From NCBI RefSeq assembly GCF_003721565.1, contig NZ_RJJE01000001.1, positions 62,001 to 126,000 on the forward strand: a stretch of 64,000 nt of DNA. Direction: 5' to 3'. Below are positions 57,090-64,000 of this stretch, in pieces. The notes below the pieces were generated by a model. It did no database searches. It was not told the DNA's origin and saw nothing but the letters and a program-made list of their open reading frames with translations. The first letter of the stretch is position 1. Every line of letters starts with the position of its first letter. A program made the position numbers and the translations under genes. The stretch is from Rufibacter immobilis. GTDB taxonomy: Bacteria; Bacteroidota; Bacteroidia; Cytophagales; Hymenobacteraceae.

Positions 57090-59738
57090 CTAAATTACCA
57101 CCAGGCGGCAAAGCTTATTAGATCCGTTTTTATGATACACCCGCAGCACATATACCCCCGCCGACAAACCTTTAATAGTTACAGATTTCATAGCCCCATC
57201 TTGCTGTACTTCCCTTAGTATTCTCCCTGTATAATCTAAGATATGAATACGGGCCATCTCATCATCTAAGGTTACAACATGCACTTCATTTCCAGCCATA
57301 GCAGGATTGGGAAATACCTGCACATAAGACTGAGGAGCATAGAAAACGGTTTCTAATGCACTGTAGAAAACCTCTCCTTTTTCCGTGGTTACCTTCAACC
57401 GGTATTCGTTTTTACCAGGCACAGGGGCCGCATCTGTCACAACCAGACTGGTCTGTTCTAATGGGGTCAAAGCCTTCACCACCTGAAACCCATCCTTCTC
57501 CCGTCTTTCCAGAAAAACACTGGTCACCCCGTGCAGCGTGCTTAGCTCCACCTCTAACACCACCGTGTCTGAGACCAACTGCCGGGCCAGGAACTGCTTG
57601 ATAAAGCACTCAACTCCTTGTTCTGAGTAATTGATGGTGAGACTTCGGTTTCCGGCCTTGCCAGCCACCAAGGGTGCCACGGCATAGTGCAGCACAGGGT
57701 GCGCCTGTTTCCTAAGTACCACTAGGGTATCTGCCACCTGCGCAACTGGCTCAAGGTATTTCTCTCCTAACGCATACAGCTGGTACTGGTTACTGCCTTT
57801 GGCCTTGGGCCAGTAAAGCATAAATTCGTCTCCGCACTGGTAACCCACCTGCAAGGGAAGCACCGGGCTTATCAGGAATTCGTCCGTCAGGAAAGTTTGC
57901 CCTGAACTAGTCACTATCCTGAGTTGGGCCAAGCCAGTGGAATCTGGCGCTCTCCAGTGCAAAAACTGTTGCTGCACCGGCACATCGTTTTTGATCAATT
58001 GCCACTCACGCCCCGCCCATCTGTACTCCACCCGGGCGGATGTAGCATTACCCATAGAGGTTTGCCACCGCACTTTGTTCACTTCATTGCTTTTTATCCG
58101 GCTATTCTTGGAAGGATACGCCCAGGAAAAGGCCTCTTCAAACCCATAAACCAAGCTGAAAGACTGAGAGCCGGTGGAGATTTTATGCCCAGTTACCTGC
58201 ATTTGGTATTCTCCCTGGCCAGGCGACATCAAGGAGACTTGTTCTACATTGTTAATGCGGTCTACTTGCCGCCGGGCGGGTAACAGGAGTGAATCTGTGT
58301 GCGGGAAAGCACTGAGTCCCCAGGGCAGCCATTTCTGCCCTGTTGCTGTTGCCTGCAGGGTAAGATCCAGGTCATTCACTACTGCCGCCGCAGCCGTAGG
58401 ATCTCCGGCGGTTTCATGCCAGACCAGCGTCACCTTCAGTTTGGCCACTCCGGCGGGCACTGCAATGGTGAAACGTCTACTTTCCCCCTGGGCTACACTA
58501 CCCGTAAAATACCGTTTATCCTGCACAGCCTGCACTGCACCGAGTGCGTCCACATTCCCGAAACCGGCTTCATAATCTACCTCGGGCCGCCCCTGCTCAG
58601 TAGCAGAATTAATGATAGCCGCTTTTACCAGTGAGGCAGCAGGAAGTGTTTCATTATGCTGTTCCTGGTATACCTGCTGCAAGAGGAGCGCAATACCAGA
58701 CACCACGGCTGAGGCTTCAGAGGAACCCGATTCACCGAAAGCGACGACTTCAGGCTTTATTCTGCCGTCATAGGTAGGTCCCCTGGAACTTAAAGCGCTC
58801 ACCTGCCCAGAGGTGTCCACGGCGCCCACGCTTAAGGTATTTTTGGAGACCTTGAACTGGCCCGTTAAATTGGCAAAGCCAGACACGCCTGCGTAGGGTC
58901 CTTCTTTTGCGGTTTGGGTGCCTGCGTTACCGGAGGAGAATACGTGCAACAGCTCTGGGTACTCCAGAATCTGCGCATCATAGGCCTGGCTTTCCAAGCC
59001 ATAATAGTTTTCCAGCCCCACCCCATAAGAATGGTTCTGCACCGACACTTTCTGAGAACGCAGCCAGGCAGTCTCATCAGGCATCAGGCGGGCGAAATCT
59101 GAGGTGATTAAGTGACTTTGCCAGGCTACTCCCCTTCCGGAGGGAGAAGTATTGCCCCCGCCAGCCACCAAGGTAGCCATACTGGTGGCATGGGGCGTAG
59201 GAGGCGCGGCAGCTTTTACAGACACTACCCGGCCTTTGAAATCAATATCTGTGCTATCAAAGGGGTTTTCTTTGACAGAAACCACTAAGTTCTGCCCAGC
59301 GAGCTGAGGATAGCGCAAGTGCACCGCCTCTACTTTATTTACCGTTAAATCTGAATTCTGCAGATGCGCCTCTTCCTGCGGCACCCTGGTTGGCACATCC
59401 ACAAACACCACCCAAGGGCAACCCGCTAATTGCGCTATTTGCCGTGCTTCCAGGTTGGAGAGAAGCATTGTGGTATCTGAGGCTTCGGCTTGCTGCATCC
59501 TAACCTGCGGCATTGTTTCTTTGAGCCAGTTCTGGAAGGCGAAAGTATTCTTTACCCGTACCCGCACGCTTTGGCCAGACTGCCGCTGGGAAGCGTGCTG
59601 CAAAGCCGGCGCCAGTTTACTGACCGCTTTTGGAGCTATGATCCTTCCGCCTTGCCCGGCTGCCGGGTAAGTAGAGGCCAAAAGCCAGGCGGCAACCAAA
59701 AGTTTCCTTAAAACGCTTGTAGTAAAAGTTTTCCCCAT
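57090..59738 (-). CDS. large S8-family protease-like protein with T9SS sorting domain
   Basis: 882 residues from the ATG at 59738 (a TTG precedes it). Signal peptide KLLVAAWLLASTYPAAG. S8 region ~130-420: LVVSVKENPFDSTDIDFKGR at the Asp box, PHATSMATLVAGGG (His183), FSSGNAGTQ (oxyanion Asn), and GESGSSEASAVVSGIALLL at the Ser box. At the Asp box a Lys-Glu pair stands where D-x-G is usual, so the triad may use Glu or a nearby Asp. Then jelly-roll P-like domain (VAKLKVTLVWHETAGDPT), Ig-like parts, and a sorting tail (VQVFPNPAMAGNEVHVV...GVYVLRVYHKNGSNKLCRLVVI). Exported by T9SS. Confidence 0.88.
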   Translation of the reverse strand: MGKTFTTSVLRKLLVAAWLLASTYPAAGQGGRIIAPKAVSKLAPALQHASQRQSGQSVRVRVKNTFAFQNWLKETMPQVRMQQAEASDTTMLLSNLEARQIAQLAGCPWVVFVDVPTRVPQEEAHLQNSDLTVNKVEAVHLRYPQLAGQNLVVSVKENPFDSTDIDFKGRVVSVKAAAPPTPHATSMATLVAGGGNTSPSGRGVAWQSHLITSDFARLMPDETAWLRSQKVSVQNHSYGVGLENYYGLESQAYDAQILEYPELLHVFSSGNAGTQTAKEGPYAGVSGFANLTGQFKVSKNTLSVGAVDTSGQVSALSSRGPTYDGRIKPEVVAFGESGSSEASAVVSGIALLLQQVYQEQHNETLPAASLVKAAIINSATEQGRPEVDYEAGFGNVDALGAVQAVQDKRYFTGSVAQGESRRFTIAVPAGVAKLKVTLVWHETAGDPTAAAAVVNDLDLTLQATATGQKWLPWGLSAFPHTDSLLLPARRQVDRINNVEQVSLMSPGQGEYQMQVTGHKISTGSQSFSLVYGFEEAFSWAYPSKNSRIKSNEVNKVRWQTSMGNATSARVEYRWAGREWQLIKNDVPVQQQFLHWRAPDSTGLAQLRIVTSSGQTFLTDEFLISPVLPLQVGYQCGDEFMLYWPKAKGSNQYQLYALGEKYLEPVAQVADTLVVLRKQAHPVLHYAVAPLVAGKAGNRSLTINYSEQGVECFIKQFLARQLVSDTVVLEVELSTLHGVTSVFLERREKDGFQVVKALTPLEQTSLVVTDAAPVPGKNEYRLKVTTEKGEVFYSALETVFYAPQSYVQVFPNPAMAGNEVHVVTLDDEMARIHILDYTGRILREVQQDGAMKSVTIKGLSAGVYVLRVYHKNGSNKLCRLVVI

Positions 59739-59869
59739 CAAATAAATTATCTGGCCTACTTAACAAGATAATTTACAGAGACTTTAGCACAAAATCAATG
59801 TTCAGCCTTCTGGGCAGCAAAATAAACTTCCCCTTCTGGAGAACCCTGTGAGACCGCCCAAATTCTTGG

Positions 59870-61090
59870 CTATTCTACAAGTTCGCCCTTATACTCCCGC
59901 AGGAAAATAGATAGTTTGTCTAAGGTAGTTTCCAGCTCTTCTACGGTGGGCAGATACACTACCCTAAAGTGATCTGGCTGCGGCCAATTGAACCCCGAAC
60001 CCTGCACCAGCAGCACATGTTGGTCAATGAGCAGATCCAGCACCAGTTTTTCGTCTGAGTGGATGCGGAACTTCTGTGTGTCTATCTTGGGGAACATGTA
60101 GAACGCCCCCGCAGGCTTTACGCAAGTGATACCCGGTATTGCCGTCAATTTCTCATAACACACCTCCCGCTGCTTGTGCAACCTGCCGCTGGGCAACACC
60201 AGATCAGTTATGTTCTGGTACCCACCTAAAGCCGTTTGGATGGCGAACTGGGAGGGCACGTTGCTGCACAGGCGCATGCTGGCCAGGGCGTTGAGGCCTT
60301 CCAGGTAAGAAGCCGCAATGGTTTTATTTCCGGAGGCCACCAGCCAACCGGCCCTGAAACCAGCAGCCAGGTAATTTTTTGACAAGCCACTGAACGTGAG
60401 GCACAGCACTTCCTCCGTGAATGCGGCGGTAGAATGGTGCACCGCCCCGTCATACAGAATCTTGTCGTAGATCTCGTCTGAGAAGATAATGAGCTTGTGG
60501 CGCTCGGCTAACTGCACAATCTGCTGGAGGACTTCGGCCGGGTACACCGCGCCCGTAGGATTATTGGGGTTGATGATGACCAGGCCTTTGGTGCGGGACG
60601 TGATTTTCCGTTCCATGTCGGCCAGGTCTGGGTACCAGTCAGAGGCTTCGTCGCAGAGGTAATGCACGGCCTTGCCGCCAGACAGGTTCACGGCCGCCGT
60701 CCAGAGCGGGTAATCTGGCGCGGGAATCAGGATTTCGTCATTGGGGTTCAGGAGCGCCTGCATGCTGAGCATAATGAGCTCGCTCACGCCATTGCCAATA
60801 ATTATGTCGTCTTCATGCACGTGGCGCAGGCCTTTGCTCTGGCTGTAGTGCATGATGGCTTTACGGGCGGCGAAGAGCCCTTTGGAGTCTGTGTAGCCCT
60901 GGCCGTTGCGCAGGTTCACCATCACGTCATGCACAATCTCGTCTGGGGTGTCAAACCCGAAGGGAGCGGGATTGCCTATGTTCAGCCGGGTCACCTTGTA
61001 CCCTTGCCGTTCCAGATCCATGGCTTTCTCAAAGATGGGGCCGCGTATTTCGTAAAAGACGTTGTCCAGGCGGGTACTCTTCTGTATCAT
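59870..61090 (-). CDS. PLP-dependent aminotransferase, AlaA/AlaC-like (fold type I)
   Basis: 406 residues. FEKAMDLERQGYKVTRLNIGNPAPFGF at the N-terminus, IIIGNGVSELIMLSMQALL (cofactor region), IINPNNPTGAVYPAEVLQQI (conserved Asn of class I), IFSDEIYDKILYDG, and the Schiff-base lysine in FSGLSKNYLAAGFRAGW near residue 240; late FRVVYLPTVEEL with the substrate Arg. Pattern fits the glutamate-pyruvate aminotransferase AlaA group, which makes alanine. Stands alone on its strand. Confidence 0.92.
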   Translation of the reverse strand: MIQKSTRLDNVFYEIRGPIFEKAMDLERQGYKVTRLNIGNPAPFGFDTPDEIVHDVMVNLRNGQGYTDSKGLFAARKAIMHYSQSKGLRHVHEDDIIIGNGVSELIMLSMQALLNPNDEILIPAPDYPLWTAAVNLSGGKAVHYLCDEASDWYPDLADMERKITSRTKGLVIINPNNPTGAVYPAEVLQQIVQLAERHKLIIFSDEIYDKILYDGAVHHSTAAFTEEVLCLTFSGLSKNYLAAGFRAGWLVASGNKTIAASYLEGLNALASMRLCSNVPSQFAIQTALGGYQNITDLVLPSGRLHKQREVCYEKLTAIPGITCVKPAGAFYMFPKIDTQKFRIHSDEKLVLDLLIDQHVLLVQGSGFNWPQPDHFRVVYLPTVEELETTLDKLSIFLREYKGELVE

Positions 61091-61141
61091 AAGTAAGGCA
61101 TGAACCTTAAAGATAGTATTCTGCCGCAGCTGTGAAAATTT

Positions 61142-61179
61142 GTTTTAGGGCAGATTCAGAAAAAAGAGCCGCTAAACGC
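61142..61179. repeat. TTTAG palindrome copy 25
   Basis: GTTTTAGGGCAGATTCAG then AAAAAAGAGCCGCTAAACGC, upstream of the aminotransferase gene. Confidence 0.8.
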
Positions 61180-61189
61180 AATAAAAAAA

Positions 61190-61238
61190 GAAATCCCCGA
61201 GAAGGCCCTCTTCGCAGAGCAGCTTCTTCGGGGATTTC
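61190..61238 (-). terminator. terminator of the SirB1-like gene
   Basis: GAAATCCCCGA (61190-61200) faces TCGGGGATTTC (61228-61238), with four more pairs if one base is bulged. On the minus strand it is followed by T7 (61183-61189 complement), the canonical form. Confidence 0.85.
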
Positions 61239-61277
61239 CGTTTAGGGGCCGTTTTTCAGAAAACGGGCGCTAAACGC
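61238..61277. repeat. TTTAG palindrome copy 26, abutting a stop codon
   Basis: CCGTTTAGGGGCCGTTTTTC then AGAAAACGGGCGCTAAACGC; its right end touches the stop codon of the minus-strand SirB1-like gene and its left end the terminator stem. Confidence 0.9.
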
Positions 61278-62200
61278 TACAGGTCTTCGTCCTCATCATC
61301 GTATCCTTCCTCGTCATTGTCGTCTTCATCATCGTCTGGGGAGGAAGCGGCCTGGGCGGCGTTTTCATCGCCCAGCACGTCTATGAGTTTCTCAATCTCG
61401 GTGGCTTTCTCTGGGTCGTTGAGCTTTTCGTAAGACAGAGAAAGGTTTCTGAGCGCGCGGCGCACAATGTCTATGGGCGCGCAGGGCTCATAGAAAATAT
61501 CCACCGGGCTCAGGTTCAGTTGCAGCAGGTAATTGTCAATGTCGCTTTTGGAGAGAATGAGACCCCGGTTGTACACATTGATGTAGAACTGCGGAATGAC
61601 CTCGCTCTTAAACGTGAGGATGAACAGGTTGGGCAGGTTGACGCCGTAGACCGGCAACCCCAGTTTCTGGGCCAGTGTGAGGTAAATCACGCAGAGGCTC
61701 AACGGGTTGCCGCGCTTGGTTTCCAGCACCTGGTTGAGCATGGAGTTGGCGGGCGCGTGGAAGTTCTTGGTGTTGGCGGAGAACTTGTGCAGCTTGAAGA
61801 GCACGTGGTTGAGGGCCTTCACCTGGTCATAGGGGTGCATCTCGGGGCGCACGTTTACCCAGGCCTCATAGTAGAGCTCGGCAAAAATCTGCTTAATCTT
61901 TTCCAGCGTCACGTCTGGGTATTGGTAAGTGCTCACCAGCCACATGCCTTTGAGTAGATCTGTGGCGCCTTCGTCTTTCCAGGCCTTGAGGCGGCGCTCC
62001 AAAGATCCGTACTGGAGGTCATGGATCAGGTCTTCCAGCTTTTTCTGATGATCGGGGTCCAGGCTTTCCTCCCACGCCTCCTCCAGAAAAGGAGTGATGG
62101 TATCGCCTAGTTCCACAATTTTCTGGTGTACGTGCGCCACCACTTCCGGGTCTTGGTCGTCCAGGAGGGAGATGAGGGCTTTTATTTCTTTATTGGTCAA
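61277..62200 (-). CDS. SirB1-like transglutaminase-fold protein
   Basis: 307 residues from a TTG at 62200 (LTNKEIKALISLLDDQDPEV). The frame stays open to 62419, but that part is AT-rich repeat and a palindrome (KRFGAVFPKTAPKRF), so it is not taken. The family core (Transglut_core2) is clear: ALNHVLFKLHKFSANTKNFH, MLNQVLETKRGNPLSLCVIYLTLAQKLGLPVYGVNLP, FYINVYNRGLILSKSDIDNY. The usual catalytic Cys position in NPLSLCVIY is present. C-terminus is an acidic Asp/Glu-rich tail of about 35 residues. Function of SirB1 proteins is not settled. The start is uncertain. Confidence 0.85.
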   Translation of the reverse strand: MTNKEIKALISLLDDQDPEVVAHVHQKIVELGDTITPFLEEAWEESLDPDHQKKLEDLIHDLQYGSLERRLKAWKDEGATDLLKGMWLVSTYQYPDVTLEKIKQIFAELYYEAWVNVRPEMHPYDQVKALNHVLFKLHKFSANTKNFHAPANSMLNQVLETKRGNPLSLCVIYLTLAQKLGLPVYGVNLPNLFILTFKSEVIPQFYINVYNRGLILSKSDIDNYLLQLNLSPVDIFYEPCAPIDIVRRALRNLSLSYEKLNDPEKATEIEKLIDVLGDENAAQAASSPDDDEDDNDEEGYDDEDEDL

Positions 62201-62321
62201 GAGCTCGGGTTGAATTAAGAATTTAAAATTAGGAATTAAGAATTGAATCTGCCGCACGAAGTGGCAAAACTCCGCGGCAGCCCAACGCAACGCCTCTCTC
62301 AAAGAACGTGATTGCAGGCAA

Positions 62322-62365
62322 AAGCGTTTCGGGGCTGTTTTTGGAAAAACAGCCCCGAAACGCTT
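62322..62365. repeat. TTTAG palindrome copy 27, with compensatory C/G swap
   Basis: 21-bp perfect arms: AAGCGTTTCGGGGCTG plus T5 and complement, around GG. The usual TTTAGGGGC/GCCCCTAAA reads TTTCGGGGC/GCCCCGAAA, so both arms changed together and pairing is kept. Confidence 0.95.
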
Positions 62366-62442
62366 CCAACGGTTCTTTCTATGCTTTGGCAGTAGGTTCT
62401 GTTTGCCTCCCTTATCCATTCATGCACCAGCCGCACACCTTT

Positions 62443-62483
62443 CTGTTTTTGGCCTGATTTTCAAAAAACGGCCCCTAAACGCA
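62443..62483. repeat. TTTAG palindrome copy 28
   Basis: CTGTTTTTGGCCTGATTTTC then AAAAAACGGCCCCTAAACGC, 57 bp past the 3' end of the carboxyltransferase gene. Confidence 0.88.
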
Positions 62484-62539
62484 CGAGTGGAAATATTTTG
62501 TACTGGAGCTGTGCCTGATTCTTACTTCCTATTTCTTCA

Positions 62540-64000
62540 TCATGTCTGGATCACGCCCACGTTGAAGGGTTTGGTGATGGGGGCGTGGTTGGCCGCCTCA
62601 ATGCCCATGGAAATCACTTTGCGGGTTTCCAGCGGGTCAATGATGCCGTCTACCCACAGGCGGGCGGCGGCGTAATACGGACTCAGCTGCTCATTGTAGC
62701 GGGCGGTGATTTTGTCCAGCAGTTCTTTCTCAGCTTCCGGGGTGATCTCTTCGCCTTTGGCTTTGAGAGAAGCCACCTGAATCTGCAACAAAGTCTTCGC
62801 CGCCGAGGCGCCGCTCATTACCGCCAACTGCGCCGTGGGCCAGGCGTAGATGAGGCGCGGGTCATAGGCTTTCCCGCACATGGCGTAGTTGCCCGCGCCG
62901 TAGCTGTTACCCACAATAATAGTAAACTTAGGCACCACAGAGTTGCTCATGGCGTTCACCAATTTGGCCCCGTCTTTAATGATGCCGCCGTGTTCGGCCT
63001 TACTGCCCACCATAAAACCGGACACGTCCTGTAAGAATAGGAGCGGAATCTTCTTCTGGTTGCAGTTCATGATGAACCGGGCTGCTTTGTCTGCACTGTC
63101 TGAGTAGATCACCCCGCCCATCTGCATCTCGCCTTTCTTGCTTTTCACAATCTTGCGCTGGTTGGCCACAATGCCCACGGCCCAACCGTCAATGCGCGCC
63201 AGGCCGCAAATCAGGCTCTGCCCGTAGAGGTCTTTGTAAGGCTCAAACTCAGAATTGTCCACCAGGCGCAGAATGATGTCCATCATGTCATAGGGCTTCA
63301 CACGGTCCTGCGGCAGAATCCCGTAAATCTCTTTGGGGTCTAGTTTGGGCTGCGCCGATGCCACGCGGTTGAAACCGGCTTTGGGAGTATCGCCCATTTT
63401 GTCGAAGATGTTCCGGATGTGGTCCAGACACTCCTGGTCAGTTTCAAACTTATAGTCCGTGACGCCGGAGATTTCTGAGTGGGTGGTGGCTCCGCCGAGG
63501 GTTTCGTTGTCAATGGTTTCCCCGATGGCCGCTTTCACCAGGTAAGAACCCGCCAAGAAAATGGAGCCGGTGCCCTCTACAATCATGGCCTCGTCGCTCA
63601 TAATGGGCAGATACGCGCCGCCCGCCACACAGGAACCCATGATGGCCGAAATCTGCACAATACCCTCACTGCTCATGATGGCGTTGTTCCGGAACATGCG
63701 CCCGAAATGCTCTTTGTCTGGGAAGATTTCGTCCTGCATGGGCAGAAACACGCCCGCGCTGTCTACCAGGTAAATGACCGGCAAGCGGTTTTCCAGGGCT
63801 ATTTCCTGGGCTCTAAGGTTTTTCTTGGCCGTGATGGGAAACCAGGCTCCGGCCTTTACCGTGGCATCATTGGCCACAATCATGCACTGCCGCCCTTTCA
63901 CGTAGCCAATACCCGCAATTACGCCGCCGCTGGGGCAGCCGCCGTATTCCTGGTACATGCCTTCGCCGGCAAAGGCGGCAATCTCCAGGAAATCAGAAGC
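62540..64000 (-). CDS. acyl-CoA carboxylase beta (carboxyltransferase) subunit, 5' end outside window
   Basis: The minus-strand frame is open to the last base (ASDFLEIAAFAGEGMYQEYG...), so only the last ~486 residues are seen. Carboxyltransferase motifs: GGVIAGIGYVKGRQCMIVAND, IYLVDSAGVFLPMQDEIFPD, IMGSCVAGGAYLPIMSDE (first oxyanion hole), and LLFLQDVSGFMVGSKAEHGG with VGNSYGAGNYAMCGKAYDPR in the second crotonase fold. This pattern is that of methylcrotonyl- or propionyl-CoA carboxylase beta chains; residue-level choice is not possible here. Biotin subunit is not in the window. Confidence 0.95.
   Translation of the reverse strand, partial: ASDFLEIAAFAGEGMYQEYGGCPSGGVIAGIGYVKGRQCMIVANDATVKAGAWFPITAKKNLRAQEIALENRLPVIYLVDSAGVFLPMQDEIFPDKEHFGRMFRNNAIMSSEGIVQISAIMGSCVAGGAYLPIMSDEAMIVEGTGSIFLAGSYLVKAAIGETIDNETLGGATTHSEISGVTDYKFETDQECLDHIRNIFDKMGDTPKAGFNRVASAQPKLDPKEIYGILPQDRVKPYDMMDIILRLVDNSEFEPYKDLYGQSLICGLARIDGWAVGIVANQRKIVKSKKGEMQMGGVIYSDSADKAARFIMNCNQKKIPLLFLQDVSGFMVGSKAEHGGIIKDGAKLVNAMSNSVVPKFTIIVGNSYGAGNYAMCGKAYDPRLIYAWPTAQLAVMSGASAAKTLLQIQVASLKAKGEEITPEAEKELLDKITARYNEQLSPYYAAARLWVDGIIDPLETRKVISMGIEAANHAPITKPFNVGVIQT

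Larger units (their letters stand above)
62201..62539. other. repeat-bearing gap upstream of the SirB1-like gene
   Basis: Holds an AT-rich stretch of AATTAAGAATT motifs (about 62211-62247), a perfect palindrome (62322-62365) and another palindrome copy (62443-62483). The open frame reading through it in the minus direction is repeat-encoded and not counted as coding. Confidence 0.65.

Noticed and set aside
62201..62419. N-terminal extension of the SirB1-like protein
   Set aside because: Made of an AT-rich repeat and a palindrome (KRFGAVFPKTAPKRF); the family domain begins after it.
8029..62483. CRISPR array made of the palindromic repeats
   Set aside because: Copies are kilobases apart, unevenly spaced, with genes between them and no cas genes.

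Overview
The window looks like chromosome of a Bacteroidota bacterium, probably order Cytophagales and perhaps a Rufibacter/Hymenobacter relative; the genus is inference. The evidence is a SusC/SusD outer-membrane pair, secreted proteins ending in type IX secretion sorting domains, LytTR/LytS-type signalling, an M56/BlaI pair fused to TonB-C modules, a succinyl/acetyl-ornithine transcarbamylase arginine pathway, no Shine-Dalgarno sequences, and Bacteroidota-style TAnnTTTG promoter boxes. No rRNA, tRNA, CRISPR array, prophage or transposase was seen.

Layout. 1-4.6 kb: 3' end of a SusC receptor, a SusD lipoprotein and a DUF1735-like lipoprotein, AT-rich and closed by a 28-bp perfect hairpin. 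5.0-15.7 kb: an arginine (plus proline) cluster on one strand: GNAT acyltransferase, argG, argC, argD, argF', argB, proC, argE, argH. Its gaps are packed with several families of palindromic repeats. 16-18.7 kb: MDR oxidoreductase and Na+/solute symporter. 18.9-22.7 kb: two tandem secreted paralogues, the first with an abrupt base-composition change. 22.8-26.3 kb: a two-subunit M16 peptidase. 26.6-32.7 kb: LytTR regulator and histidine kinase, divergent from an S41 peptidase and a frameshifted TonB-dependent receptor that share a 48-bp upstream element. 32.9-36.3 kb: DUF983, AraC regulator, PQQ sugar dehydrogenase, Mpo1-like protein. 36.4-37.5 kb: an AT-rich HNH endonuclease gene. 37.6-45 kb: PolX, small lipoprotein, GT25, EVE protein, unknown secreted protein, pyrR-pyrB, STAS/SEC14-like protein. 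45-49.8 kb: TolC-type protein, Xaa-Pro peptidase, S8 protease. 50-52.8 kb: M56/TonB-C protein and BlaI repressor with a two-dyad operator. 53-64 kb: GT4, M16 peptidase, M57 metalloprotease, large S8 protease with sorting domain, AlaA-like aminotransferase, SirB1-like protein, and the C-terminal part of an acyl-CoA carboxylase beta subunit.

The most striking signal is a dispersed palindrome of about 40 bp (arms CGTTTAGGGGC and GCCCCTAAACG around T5-NN-A5). I count 28 copies after position 8 kb, about one per 2 kb, mostly at gene ends or in divergent gaps. In several copies the stem extends into bases that differ between loci yet stay complementary, and one copy has a compensatory base-pair swap. 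At least two copies lie in frame inside coding regions, and others create false N-terminal extensions or a new C-terminus. I saw no REP-associated tyrosine transposase in the window to explain them. Start codons were corrected in many genes because repeat-derived sequence or a TTG/GTG codon extends the open frame upstream of the real start.
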